This document shows, in pieces, positions 10,033-18,128 of a stretch of DNA of 64,000 bases. Under the pieces are notes generated by a model. It saw nothing but the letters and a program-made list of their open reading frames with translations. It was not told the origin of the DNA and searched no databases. Origin of the DNA: Candidatus Onthocola gallistercoris (GTDB lineage Bacteria > Bacillota > Clostridia > Lachnospirales > Lachnospiraceae); NCBI GenBank assembly GCA_018715345.1, contig DVLT01000046.1, forward strand, positions 83,711-147,710, given 5' to 3'. The first letter of the stretch is position 1. Every line of letters begins with the position of its first letter. The translations under genes were made by a program, and so were the position numbers.

Positions 10033-11124
10033 ATGAGCAGAGTATGGAATTTCTCAGCAGGACCTGCCGTATTACCGGTTGAAGTTCTGCAGGAAGCAGC
10101 AGATGAAATGTTGGATTACAAAGGATCCGGTATGGGCGTTATGGAGATGAGCCATCGGTCCAAAGTTTACGACAACATCATCAAAGAAGCTGAGGCTGAT
10201 TTAAGAACCCTTTTAAACATTCCGGACAACTACAAGGTATTATTCCTTCAGGGCGGCGCGCATACCCAGTTCGCCATGATCCCGATGAACTTCCTTCATA
10301 AGGGCAAAGCCGGCTACATCGTAACCGGAAACTGGGCTAAGAAAGCGTTCAACGAAGCAAAGAAATACGGCGATATCGTTAAACTGGCTTCCTCTGAAGA
10401 CAAGACATTCAGCTATATTCCGGACTGCTCCGATCTTCCGATCACAGACGATATGGACTATGTATACATCTGTGAGAACAACACGATCTTCGGAACGAAA
10501 TTCTGGGAGCTGCCGAACACGAAGGGTATCGATCTGATCTCCGATATGTCTTCCTGCTTCCTTTCCGAACCGGTGGACGTATCCAAATACGCGATGATCT
10601 ACGCGGGCGCTCAGAAGAACGTTGGTCCGGCCGGCGTTGTTATCTGCATCATCCGTGAAGACCTGATCCCGGAAGAAAAAGACTGCTTCCCGGGCACACC
10701 GACCATGCTCCAGTACAAAGTCCATGCGGACGCAGGCTCCCTGTACAACACACCGCCCGCATACGGCATCTATTTCTGCGGCCTTGTATTCAAATGGCTC
10801 CTCAGAAACGGCGGACTGGAAGCAATGAAAGAAAAGAACATCGCGAAAGCGAAAGTTCTTTACGATTATCTGGATTCCCAGGATTTCTATCATGGAACCG
10901 TTGTTCCGAAAGATCGTTCTCTGATGAACGCTCCGTTTGTCATCGGTGACAAAGATCTGGAAGCCAAATTCATCAAAGAAGCTGCAGATGCCGGCTTTGT
11001 AAACCTGAAAGGCCATAAGATCACCGGAGGTATGAGAGCAAGTATGTATAATGCTATGCCGATCGAAGGCGTTGAAGCTCTGGTTGAATTTATGAAGAAA
11101 TTTGCTGCTGAAAATCAGAAATAA
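10033..11124 (+). CDS. serC: Phosphoserine aminotransferase
   Basis: PLP enzyme converting 3-phosphohydroxypyruvate to phosphoserine. It has 363 residues and starts with the class-V signature NFSAGPAVLP; the PLP lysine is Lys195 in GAQKNVGPAGV. HRSKVY and GGMRASMYNAMP are typical of SerC. It lies 22 nt after ilvB and 32 nt before serA, so it is probably carried on the ilvDB transcript. This links serine synthesis to the branched-chain genes. Confidence 0.96.
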   Translation: MSRVWNFSAGPAVLPVEVLQEAADEMLDYKGSGMGVMEMSHRSKVYDNIIKEAEADLRTLLNIPDNYKVLFLQGGAHTQFAMIPMNFLHKGKAGYIVTGNWAKKAFNEAKKYGDIVKLASSEDKTFSYIPDCSDLPITDDMDYVYICENNTIFGTKFWELPNTKGIDLISDMSSCFLSEPVDVSKYAMIYAGAQKNVGPAGVVICIIREDLIPEEKDCFPGTPTMLQYKVHADAGSLYNTPPAYGIYFCGLVFKWLLRNGGLEAMKEKNIAKAKVLYDYLDSQDFYHGTVVPKDRSLMNAPFVIGDKDLEAKFIKEAADAGFVNLKGHKITGGMRASMYNAMPIEGVEALVEFMKKFAAENQK

Positions 11125-11156
11125 TCGAAACGAAGCATTATAAGGAGAATGAGATC

Positions 11157-12308
11157 ATGTATAAAGTAAATTGTTTGAATCCCATCGCTGCTGTTGGTCT
11201 GAATAACTTAACCAGCGATTACGTAAAAACAGATGATTTTTCCGAAGCAAATGTGGCGCTGGTCCGCAGTGCGGCTATGCACGACCTGGATCTGCCGGAC
11301 AGCCTTTTGGCTGTTGCCAGAGCAGGCGCAGGCGTAAACAATATCCCGCTGGATAAATGTGCGGAAAAAGGCATCGTTGTATTCAATACACCGGGCGCAA
11401 ACGCCAACGGCGTTAAAGAGCTTGTTCTTGCAGGCGCGCTCCTTGCTTGCCGTGATATCGTCGGCGGTATTGAATGGGTTAAAGCAAACAAAGATGACGA
11501 GAATATTTCCAAATCTGTGGAGAAGGCTAAAAAAGCTTTCGCCGGTTCCGAGATCCTTGGAAAGACCATGGGCGTTATCGGCCTGGGAGCCATCGGTATC
11601 CTTGTTGCAAATGCCTGTGACGCTTTAGGAATGAACGTTATCGGTTATGATCCGTTTTTGAGCGATGCTCAGAAATCCAAATTGAACAGCGGCATCAAAA
11701 CAGTAACAGATCTGGCAGATATGTACAAAGACGTAAACTTTGTGACCATCCATGTGCCGGCTCTTCCATCCACCATCGGCATGCTGAACAAAGACGCTTT
11801 TGATCAGATGCCAGACGGCACAGTCATCCTCAACTTCTCCAGAGATACTCTGGTGAATGAAGATGATATAGAAGCTGCCTTAAAATCTGGTAAGGTCCGC
11901 AAATATGTTACAGATTTTGCAAACCCGAGAGTGACTCATATGGACGGTGTGATCGTAACACCTCACCTTGGAGCCTCCACAGCAGAATCTGAGGATAACT
12001 GCGCGATCATGGCAGTTAAAGAGATCCGTGATTTCATTGAGAATGGTAATATCAAAAACTCTGTAAACTATCCGAACACAGACCTGGGAACACCTGCTGG
12101 GGCAGGCCGTGTTGCCATCTGCGCTAAAGCTGGAAGCAGTGTTGCAGAAAAACTGTCCGCCATCGTTGGTGATGTTGCGGGCATGACCAGCAATACAAGA
12201 GGCGACTGGATGTATGTTCTGGCAGATACCACTGCTGCTGTATCTGAAGATGCAGTTAAAGCGATCGAAGCTGTTGACGGTGTCGTAAGAGTGCGTGTAG
12301 TGAAATAA
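11157..12308 (+). CDS. serA: D-3-phosphoglycerate dehydrogenase, short form with ACT-like C-terminus
   Basis: NAD-dependent first step of serine synthesis. The Rossmann domain carries GVIGLGAIG near residues 141-149, then PHLGAST with the catalytic His. It has 383 residues, like the short bacterial SerA that lacks the intervening domain but keeps a C-terminal regulatory region (about 315-383, ending VDGVVRVRVV), so serine feedback is plausible. AAGGAGAATGAGATC precedes the ATG. The transcript ends at the terminator just downstream. Confidence 0.95.
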   Translation: MYKVNCLNPIAAVGLNNLTSDYVKTDDFSEANVALVRSAAMHDLDLPDSLLAVARAGAGVNNIPLDKCAEKGIVVFNTPGANANGVKELVLAGALLACRDIVGGIEWVKANKDDENISKSVEKAKKAFAGSEILGKTMGVIGLGAIGILVANACDALGMNVIGYDPFLSDAQKSKLNSGIKTVTDLADMYKDVNFVTIHVPALPSTIGMLNKDAFDQMPDGTVILNFSRDTLVNEDDIEAALKSGKVRKYVTDFANPRVTHMDGVIVTPHLGASTAESEDNCAIMAVKEIRDFIENGNIKNSVNYPNTDLGTPAGAGRVAICAKAGSSVAEKLSAIVGDVAGMTSNTRGDWMYVLADTTAAVSEDAVKAIEAVDGVVRVRVVK

Positions 12309-12318
12309 TTTGCTGTCG

Positions 12319-12352
12319 AAAGCGGGATTGGCCTTGTCCAGTCCCGCTTTTT
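12319..12352 (+). terminator. Rho-independent terminator after serA
   Basis: AAAGCGGGA / TCCCGCTTT stem (9 bp) continued by TGG / CCA after one mismatch, then TTTTTG. It closes ilvDB-serCA. Confidence 0.87.
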
Positions 12353-12397
12353 GTGGTAATATCACAAATAGTGATAAAGAATCCAGGAGGGAATGTT

Positions 12398-13642
12398 ATG
12401 GCAATAGTTCGACCGTTTAAAGGTATCCGACCAAATGAAGAAGCTGCATCACAAGTGGCTGCTTTGCCTTATGATGTATACAACAGCCGTGAAGAGGCGC
12501 TTGAAGTTGTGAAGAAATGTCCACTGTCCTTTTTAAGGATCGACAGAGCAGAGACGAATTTTGACGCGTCTGTGGATATGTATTCTCTGCAGGTTTATGA
12601 AAAAGCGAGAGATATCTTATGGGGAATGCTGGATGATGGGACGTTTATCCAGGATGGTACTCCCTGCTATTATATTTATGAACTGACAATGAATGGAAAG
12701 GCTCAGACAGGTCTGGTTGCCTGTGCTTCCATTGATGATTATAAGAACAATGTGATCAAAAAACATGAGAATACCCGGGCCAGCAAAGAAGTTGACCGGA
12801 TCAATCATGTGGATATATGCAATGCCCAGACAGGCCCGATTTTTCTGGCATACCGGAAGGATCCCACAGTGGATATGATCGTCAATAAGGTGAAGAACGA
12901 AAAAGCGCCGGTTTACAATTTTGTCAGCGAAGACGATGTCCGTCATACGGCATGGGTCATCGATGACATGGATGACATCGAACAGATCCGGGAGTCCTTT
13001 GAAGGGATCGACAAGATCTATATAGCAGATGGCCATCATCGGGCTGCATCTGCAGTAAAGGTGGGACTGAAGCGGCGCCGGGCGAACCCGGGCTATACCG
13101 GAGGAGAGGAATTTAACTATTTCCTTTCTGTATTCTTCCCGGGGGATCATCTGACCATTCTTCCCTATAATCGTCTGGTAAAGGATCTGAACGGCCTGAC
13201 CGACGAGATGTTCATGACCCAGCTGGAAGAGAAGTTTGAAGTCCGCAAAGTGGGCAAGAAGGCGTACCAGCCGGAGAAGAAGGGCACCTTTGGCATGTAT
13301 TTCAGAGAAGAGTGGTATGAACTGACTGCGCGCCCGGAGATCCTTTCGGATGATGTGGTGGACGGCCTGGATGTTTCCATCCTCCAGAATAATGTGATGG
13401 CTTCAATCTTCGGGATTTATAATCCCAAGACTGACCGGAGGATCGACTATGTTGGCGGTATCCGCGGATTGGAAGAACTGGAACGCCGCTGCCATGAAGA
13501 TATGATGCTGGCATTTTCCATGTATCCCACATCCATTGAAGAACTGTTTGCTGTAGCTGACGCCAACCGGCTGATGCCGCCGAAATCCACCTGGTTTGAG
13601 CCGAAACTCCGTTCAGGGTTATTTATCCATTCTTTGAAATAA
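12398..13642 (+). CDS. DUF1015 family protein
   Basis: Protein of 414 residues of unproven function. The start MAIVRPFKGIRPNEE is family-typical and is preceded by CCAGGAGG; an upstream in-frame ATG at 12353 lies in the serA terminator and is rejected. Further family blocks are ALPYDVYN, ENTRASKE, YIADGHHRAASA and a C-terminal MPPKSTWFEPKLRSGL. It follows serCA by only 90 nt. DUF1015 genes are often found beside serA in clostridia, so a link with serine metabolism is likely but the role is unknown. Confidence 0.9.
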   Translation: MAIVRPFKGIRPNEEAASQVAALPYDVYNSREEALEVVKKCPLSFLRIDRAETNFDASVDMYSLQVYEKARDILWGMLDDGTFIQDGTPCYYIYELTMNGKAQTGLVACASIDDYKNNVIKKHENTRASKEVDRINHVDICNAQTGPIFLAYRKDPTVDMIVNKVKNEKAPVYNFVSEDDVRHTAWVIDDMDDIEQIRESFEGIDKIYIADGHHRAASAVKVGLKRRRANPGYTGGEEFNYFLSVFFPGDHLTILPYNRLVKDLNGLTDEMFMTQLEEKFEVRKVGKKAYQPEKKGTFGMYFREEWYELTARPEILSDDVVDGLDVSILQNNVMASIFGIYNPKTDRRIDYVGGIRGLEELERRCHEDMMLAFSMYPTSIEELFAVADANRLMPPKSTWFEPKLRSGLFIHSLK

Positions 13643-13676
13643 TACGGATATTTCAGGGGAAAAGCCGGGAAGTTGT

Positions 13677-13721
13677 TTGATAATTGAAAAAAATATGGTA
13701 TAACGGCTGAAAATATGGTAT
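13677..13721 (+). promoter_or_regulatory. glgB promoter with a 12-bp direct repeat
   Basis: TTGATA (13677-13682), 16-nt spacer, TATAAC (13699-13704) with TGG just upstream (extended -10). AAAATATGGTAT occurs at 13690-13701 and again at 13710-13721, exactly 20 bp apart (two helical turns), spanning the -10 and the start region. This spacing suits a dimeric operator on one face of the DNA. Confidence 0.6.
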
Positions 13722-13733
13722 TCTATACAATAA

Positions 13734-13808
13734 GACAGGCCGGTGCCGTAAGATATCAGGAGAAGCGCCTGTTTCGCTGGAAGTTCAGTGATCAGGCGTT
13801 TTATTTTT
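13734..13808 (+). terminator. Candidate transcription attenuator in the glgB leader
   Basis: GCGCCTG (13765-13771) pairs with CAGGCGT (13793-13799), followed by TTTTATTTTT: a terminator about 80 nt before glgB. GACAGGC at 13734-13740 can instead pair with GCCTGT (13767-13772), which would break the terminator. These mutually exclusive stems are the layout of an attenuator or riboswitch expression platform. I do not recognise a known aptamer upstream. Confidence 0.5.
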
Positions 13809-13885
13809 GCATGAAATTTGAGACTGGGCAGTACCTGAGATTTTGACAGGGCGACACGGCAATAAGATATACAGGAGGTATCACC

Positions 13886-16312
13886 ATGGGGGACAAGTTA
13901 TTTCAGTATATGCAATGGCCGGAGATCGAGGCGATCGTCTACTCTGAGCATGACAGACCGAAGCAGATCCTGGGGACCCATGAGACGGAAGATGGCGTGG
14001 TAGTACAGGCTTTTTTTCCGGAGGCATATGCGGTTTATGTGGAGAGTGACAGCCTGGATGAACCGGTTTTGATGGAAAAAGTGGATGAGAACGGATATTT
14101 TGCAACGATCATCCAGGATCTGGATGCCTATGATTACCGGTATCATGTTTTTGAGGACGAAGATTCATCCTTCTATTGTCGTGATGCTTATGCTTTTGAG
14201 ACAACGATCCAGGAAGAAGACATCCGCAAATTTCAAGCAGGTATCCATTATGAAATATATAAAGTTTTGGGGGCGCATCCCATGACCCTTCATGGTGTGG
14301 ATGGAGTCCGGTTTGCCGTATGGGCGCCGGGAGCCATGCGGGTCAGCGTTGTGGGCGATTTTAACCAGTGGGACGGGAGACGTCACCCCATGCAGCGGAT
14401 CGACGGCGGCATCCATGAACTGTTCATACCGGATCTGAAAGAGGGAGATATTTACAAATATGAAGTGAAGGTCAAAGGCGGCGACGTGATATTAAAGACC
14501 GATCCTTACGGCACACAGGCTCAACTGCGTCCGGATAACGCATCGGTGATCTGCAATGTGGACGGTACCCATGACTGGCAGGATAAGGAATGGATGAAAA
14601 AGCGCCGAAGGAAAAATCTCCAGAAGGAGCCGGTATTTATCTATGAACTCCATTTAGGAGGCTTTGAACGTCCGGATGAGGATGATGGAAGGCCGTTTTA
14701 TAATTACAGGGAACTGGCAGAAAAGGTGGCGGACTATGTACTCCGGATGGGATATACCCATATTGAACTGATGCCGGTGATGGAACATCCTTTAGACGAA
14801 TCCTGGGGCTATCAGGTGACGGGGTATTATGCACCCACATCGCGGTATGGCACCCCAGAAGATCTGATGTATTTTATTGATTACATGCATCAAAAGGATA
14901 TCGGCGTTATCCTGGACTGGGTTCCGGCCCATTTTCCAAGGGATCTGAACGGACTGGCCAGGTTTGACGGTACGGCGCTTTATGAGTATCCGGACCCTAG
15001 ACGAGGTGAACATCCCCATTGGGGTACCTTGATCTTTAACTATGGCCGGCATGAAGTGAGCAATTTCCTCATTGCCAATGCCATGTACTGGGTGGAGAAT
15101 TACCATGCGGATGGTCTGCGTTTTGACGCGGTGGCCTCCATGCTCTATCTGGATTATGGCCGGAATGACGGAGAATGGGTGCCCAACATGTACGGTGGCA
15201 AAGAGCATTTGGAAGCCATTGAATTTCTAAAGCATCTCAATTCCATGATGAAAAAGCGCAATCCGGATGTGACCATGATCGCGGAAGAGTCCACCGCCTG
15301 GCCAAAGGTGACGGAAAGCCCGGAGGATGAAGGATTAGGCTTTGACTATAAGTGGAACATGGGTTGGATGAATGATTTCCTCGGCTTTATGCAGCTGGAT
15401 CCTCTTTTCAGGAAAGGGGCCTACGGACAGCTTTTGTTCAGCATGATCTATGCTTACAGCGAGAAGTTCATCCTTGTCCTTTCCCATGATGAAGTGGTGC
15501 ATGGTAAAGGTTCCATGATCGGCAAGATGCCGGGTACCTATGAAGAAAAGTTTGCCAATCTCCGGCTGGCCTATGGCTTTATGATGGCCCATCCCGGAAA
15601 AAAATTGCTTTTCATGGGACAGGATTTCGCCCAGTTTACCGAGTTTGATGAAGCCAAGTCTTTGGAATGGTTCATGCTGGAATATGAACCCCATCGGCAG
15701 ATGCAGAACTATGTGAAGGATCTGTTGAAGCTTTATAAAGAGTATCCTGCGTTGTATCGTCTGGATCACGATCCCGATGGTTTTGAATGGATCAATAATA
15801 TTTCAGCAGATGAAACAATCGTGGTGTTCTTAAGAAAGAACCGAAAACGGGATGAGACGCTTCTTATTGTCTGCAACTTTACACCGGTTGTCCGCAAAAA
15901 TTATAAGATCGGCGTACCCTTTGAAGGCAAATATAAAGAGATCTTCAACAGCGACGCGAAGATCTATGGCGGTGAAGGCAATGTGAATGTCCGGGTAAAA
16001 CCGTCCAAGGAGGATGAGTGCGATGAAAGGGAAAATTCCATCCGCATCACAGTTCCGCCGTTGGGCATCAGCATATTCAGGTGTACACCGGAAAAACTGA
16101 AAAAGAAAAAACAGGCGAAAAAAACGGCTGCCGGAAAGAAAGCTGTTCCCGAAAACACTAAAAAAGCAGAGACAAAAGAGGCGGGACAGGACAAAAAGGG
16201 AGCGGTAAAAATATCTGTCATGAAGAAGGAGAAAACGCCGACAAAGGTGATCCGTAAGCAGGTGGAGAAATTCGCTTCCAAACGTAATGACAAGCCTGAG
16301 GAAAACAATTAA
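13886..16312 (+). CDS. glgB: 1,4-alpha-glucan branching enzyme with Lys-rich C-terminal tail
   Basis: GH13 enzyme that makes alpha-1,6 branches in glycogen. It has an N-terminal GlgB_N region, a CBM48 domain (RFAVWAPGAMRVSVVGDFN, about residues 133-152) and the catalytic barrel with GLRFDAVASMLYLDYGR (nucleophile Asp), MIAEEST (acid/base Glu) and LSHDEVVHG. The all-beta C-terminal domain ends near residue 735. After it come 72 residues with 23 lysines and no apparent fold, which is not part of normal GlgB. GGAGGTATCACC precedes the ATG. No other glycogen gene is adjacent. Confidence 0.95.
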   Translation: MGDKLFQYMQWPEIEAIVYSEHDRPKQILGTHETEDGVVVQAFFPEAYAVYVESDSLDEPVLMEKVDENGYFATIIQDLDAYDYRYHVFEDEDSSFYCRDAYAFETTIQEEDIRKFQAGIHYEIYKVLGAHPMTLHGVDGVRFAVWAPGAMRVSVVGDFNQWDGRRHPMQRIDGGIHELFIPDLKEGDIYKYEVKVKGGDVILKTDPYGTQAQLRPDNASVICNVDGTHDWQDKEWMKKRRRKNLQKEPVFIYELHLGGFERPDEDDGRPFYNYRELAEKVADYVLRMGYTHIELMPVMEHPLDESWGYQVTGYYAPTSRYGTPEDLMYFIDYMHQKDIGVILDWVPAHFPRDLNGLARFDGTALYEYPDPRRGEHPHWGTLIFNYGRHEVSNFLIANAMYWVENYHADGLRFDAVASMLYLDYGRNDGEWVPNMYGGKEHLEAIEFLKHLNSMMKKRNPDVTMIAEESTAWPKVTESPEDEGLGFDYKWNMGWMNDFLGFMQLDPLFRKGAYGQLLFSMIYAYSEKFILVLSHDEVVHGKGSMIGKMPGTYEEKFANLRLAYGFMMAHPGKKLLFMGQDFAQFTEFDEAKSLEWFMLEYEPHRQMQNYVKDLLKLYKEYPALYRLDHDPDGFEWINNISADETIVVFLRKNRKRDETLLIVCNFTPVVRKNYKIGVPFEGKYKEIFNSDAKIYGGEGNVNVRVKPSKEDECDERENSIRITVPPLGISIFRCTPEKLKKKKQAKKTAAGKKAVPENTKKAETKEAGQDKKGAVKISVMKKEKTPTKVIRKQVEKFASKRNDKPEENN

Positions 16313-16321
16313 TACACCCAT

Positions 16322-16361
16322 AAAGAAACACTCTTTTGATCGGAGAAAGAGTGTTTCTTTT
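16322..16361 (+). terminator. Strong terminator after glgB
   Basis: Perfect 15-bp inverted repeat AAAGAAACACTCTTT / AAAGAGTGTTTCTTT with a 9-nt loop and a T-rich 3' arm, starting 10 nt after the glgB stop. Confidence 0.9.
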
Positions 16362-16388
16362 CATACAAGAAGAAAGGAGAAAAGGATC

Positions 16389-17177
16389 ATGATACGTCTG
16401 ATCGTTTCGGATCTGGATGGCACTTTACTGAAAAATGGCGCTCAGGTATTGCCGGAAGGGTTTATAGAACTGGTAAAAAAAGTGCGGGAAATGGGCATTG
16501 GGTTTGCCGTGGCCAGCGGGCGCCAGTACCAGAATATAAGACGGCTGTTTGCCGGGGTGGAAGATGACATTTATTATATCGCGGAAAACGGCGCATACTG
16601 CCGCATGGGCGATCAAGTTATCTTCAGAGGCAATATTGAGGAAAAATTAGTACGAGAGATCATCGAGGAACTGAAAAAATATCCGGATCTGCTTTGTCTT
16701 ATATCGAAAGAAGAATGTGCTTACATAGAAGGAAAGCGGGAAGATTTTATCGTATTGATCAAAGATGTGATCAAAAACGATATCAAAGTGGTGGAAGATC
16801 TGGAACAGGTGGAAGGTCCCTGCCTGAAGATCGCCGCATGTGATTTCAGCGGAAAGGATAAATATTTTCCCATGTTCCGGGACAAGTATAAAGACCGTAT
16901 TCATGTGGTCACATCCGGCAATATGTGGTTCGACTTTGTTCCTTCGGGAGTAAATAAAGGGATCGGTCTGGAAAAAATGTTGGAAGTGTTGGGTATGACT
17001 GCGGATGAGTGCATGGCTTTTGGAGATGAACGCAATGACTTGGAGCTGCTTGTGACAGCGGGTCGGAGTTATGCCATGGATACGGCCTCAGATGAGGTGA
17101 AAGCGGCTGCGGATCATGTGACAGGATCGGTCCAGGCGGTCATTGAACATGGTCTGGAAAATGATTTTTTATTCTGA
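16389..17177 (+). CDS. HAD-superfamily (Cof-type) sugar phosphatase
   Basis: Soluble phosphatase of 262 residues. Motif I is DLDGTLL with nucleophile Asp8, and motif IV is FGDERNDLELL near residue 216. The central GGQ-less cap (about 85-185) is the IIB type of Cof/YidA proteins, which dephosphorylate sugar phosphates. The ATG at 16389 follows AGAAAGGAGAAAAGGATC; the longer in-frame start at 16287 lies inside glgB and the terminator and is rejected. A DeoR-type regulator remnant follows 43 nt later. Confidence 0.9.
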   Translation: MIRLIVSDLDGTLLKNGAQVLPEGFIELVKKVREMGIGFAVASGRQYQNIRRLFAGVEDDIYYIAENGAYCRMGDQVIFRGNIEEKLVREIIEELKKYPDLLCLISKEECAYIEGKREDFIVLIKDVIKNDIKVVEDLEQVEGPCLKIAACDFSGKDKYFPMFRDKYKDRIHVVTSGNMWFDFVPSGVNKGIGLEKMLEVLGMTADECMAFGDERNDLELLVTAGRSYAMDTASDEVKAAADHVTGSVQAVIEHGLENDFLF

Positions 17178-17220
17178 AAATTTCACAAAAAGCAAAATAT
17201 AATGGGATGAGATGATATAT

Positions 17221-17875
17221 ATGCTGAACGAACGGCAAAAAGAGATAGTTAAATATTTGTCGGAGGAAAAACGGGATAAAGTGGAAAATCTTGCGGAACG
17301 ATTTAAAGTATCCATAGAGACGATCCGGCGAGACCTGATCATATTGGAGAAGGAGTCTTATATACGTCGGATCCACGGCGGAGCTGTTTATGGTAATCTG
17401 AGGGGACAGGAGCTGGTCTATGAGGAGCGTTCAGAAAGAAATTTCAGTGAGAAGCGGGGCATTGCCCGGCTGGCGGCAGATTATACCAGTGATGGCGGAA
17501 AATGATACCTGTCAGGTCTATCTGACCGGAGGGCTTCTGAGAAAGAACGGCCATTCTTTATCCGGGACAAATGCAGGCAGCTTTGCTTCCGGTTTTCGAG
17601 TGGATAAAACGGTTTTGAGCATCGGAGGTATTTCGGTGGATCAGGGAGTGACGGAATATCATGTGGAGGAATCTGCACTGCTCCGAAAGTTTATCGACAT
17701 ATCCAGCAAAAAGATCGTTCTGTGCGACTACAGTAAATTCGGCGAAGTGGCGTTGAACCATATCTGTCCAGTCAATGTGCCGGATGCGGTGTTTACCGAT
17801 TGGAGGGCGCCGATGAAGGAGGTTTTGGGCCTTCGGGCAAAAGGTGTGAAAGTCTATATGGCTGAGCAACGATGA
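17221..17875 (+). pseudogene. DeoR-family regulator broken by an internal deletion and frameshift
   Basis: The first part (17221-17505) encodes the DeoR HTH (ERFKVSIETIRRDLIILE, then RRIHGGAV) and runs to the start of the effector domain. The second part, in another frame and read to 17875, encodes the C-terminal half (VYLTGGLLRKNGHSLSG, VDKTVLSIGGISVDQGVTE, KIVLCDYSKFGE). The DeoR segment that normally lies between, containing the DSGTTT-type sugar-phosphate loop, is missing. At 17487-17501 the same bases read as YTSDGG in frame one and IPVMAE in the other, and both fit the family on either side of the gap. A deletion between short repeats therefore explains the break. Probably non-functional, though the HTH could still be made. 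Confidence 0.85.
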
Positions 17876-18012
17876 CAAGAAATTAACGAAAAAATGTAGC
17901 CGATGGAGAGGATCAACGGTAAACGGATGCCTGTTAAAAGATTAACTTGTGGATTTTTTGTGGAATAGAGTTAAAAATTCCAACGATAATAAATAAAACA
18001 TATAAATTTTCT

Positions 18013-18054
18013 AAAAATAGACTGCAATTTTGAATGATTGACAGTCTATTTTTT
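18013..18054 (+). terminator. Terminator after the DeoR remnant
   Basis: AAAAATAGACTG / CAGTCTATTTTT stem of 11-12 bp with a 17-nt loop and a T-run. Confidence 0.75.
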
Positions 18055-18066
18055 CTGTGCTATTTT
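18038..18066 (+). promoter_or_regulatory. Promoter of the FAD oxidoreductase pair
   Basis: TTGACA (18038-18043), 17-nt spacer, TATTTT (18061-18066). The -35 lies in the loop and 3' arm of the terminator. A TGTGCACA palindrome at 18073-18080 sits just after the expected start and could be an operator. Confidence 0.5.
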
Positions 18067-18128
18067 ATGGATGTGCACAATGTAAACGACAAATGATCCG
18101 GATACAATAAAGGGAAGGAGACCATATT

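Noticed and set aside
17420..17875. A separate 151-residue regulator gene
   Set aside because: Its first 25 codons are out-of-frame DeoR sequence; only the later part is real DeoR C-terminus, so it belongs to the broken regulator.
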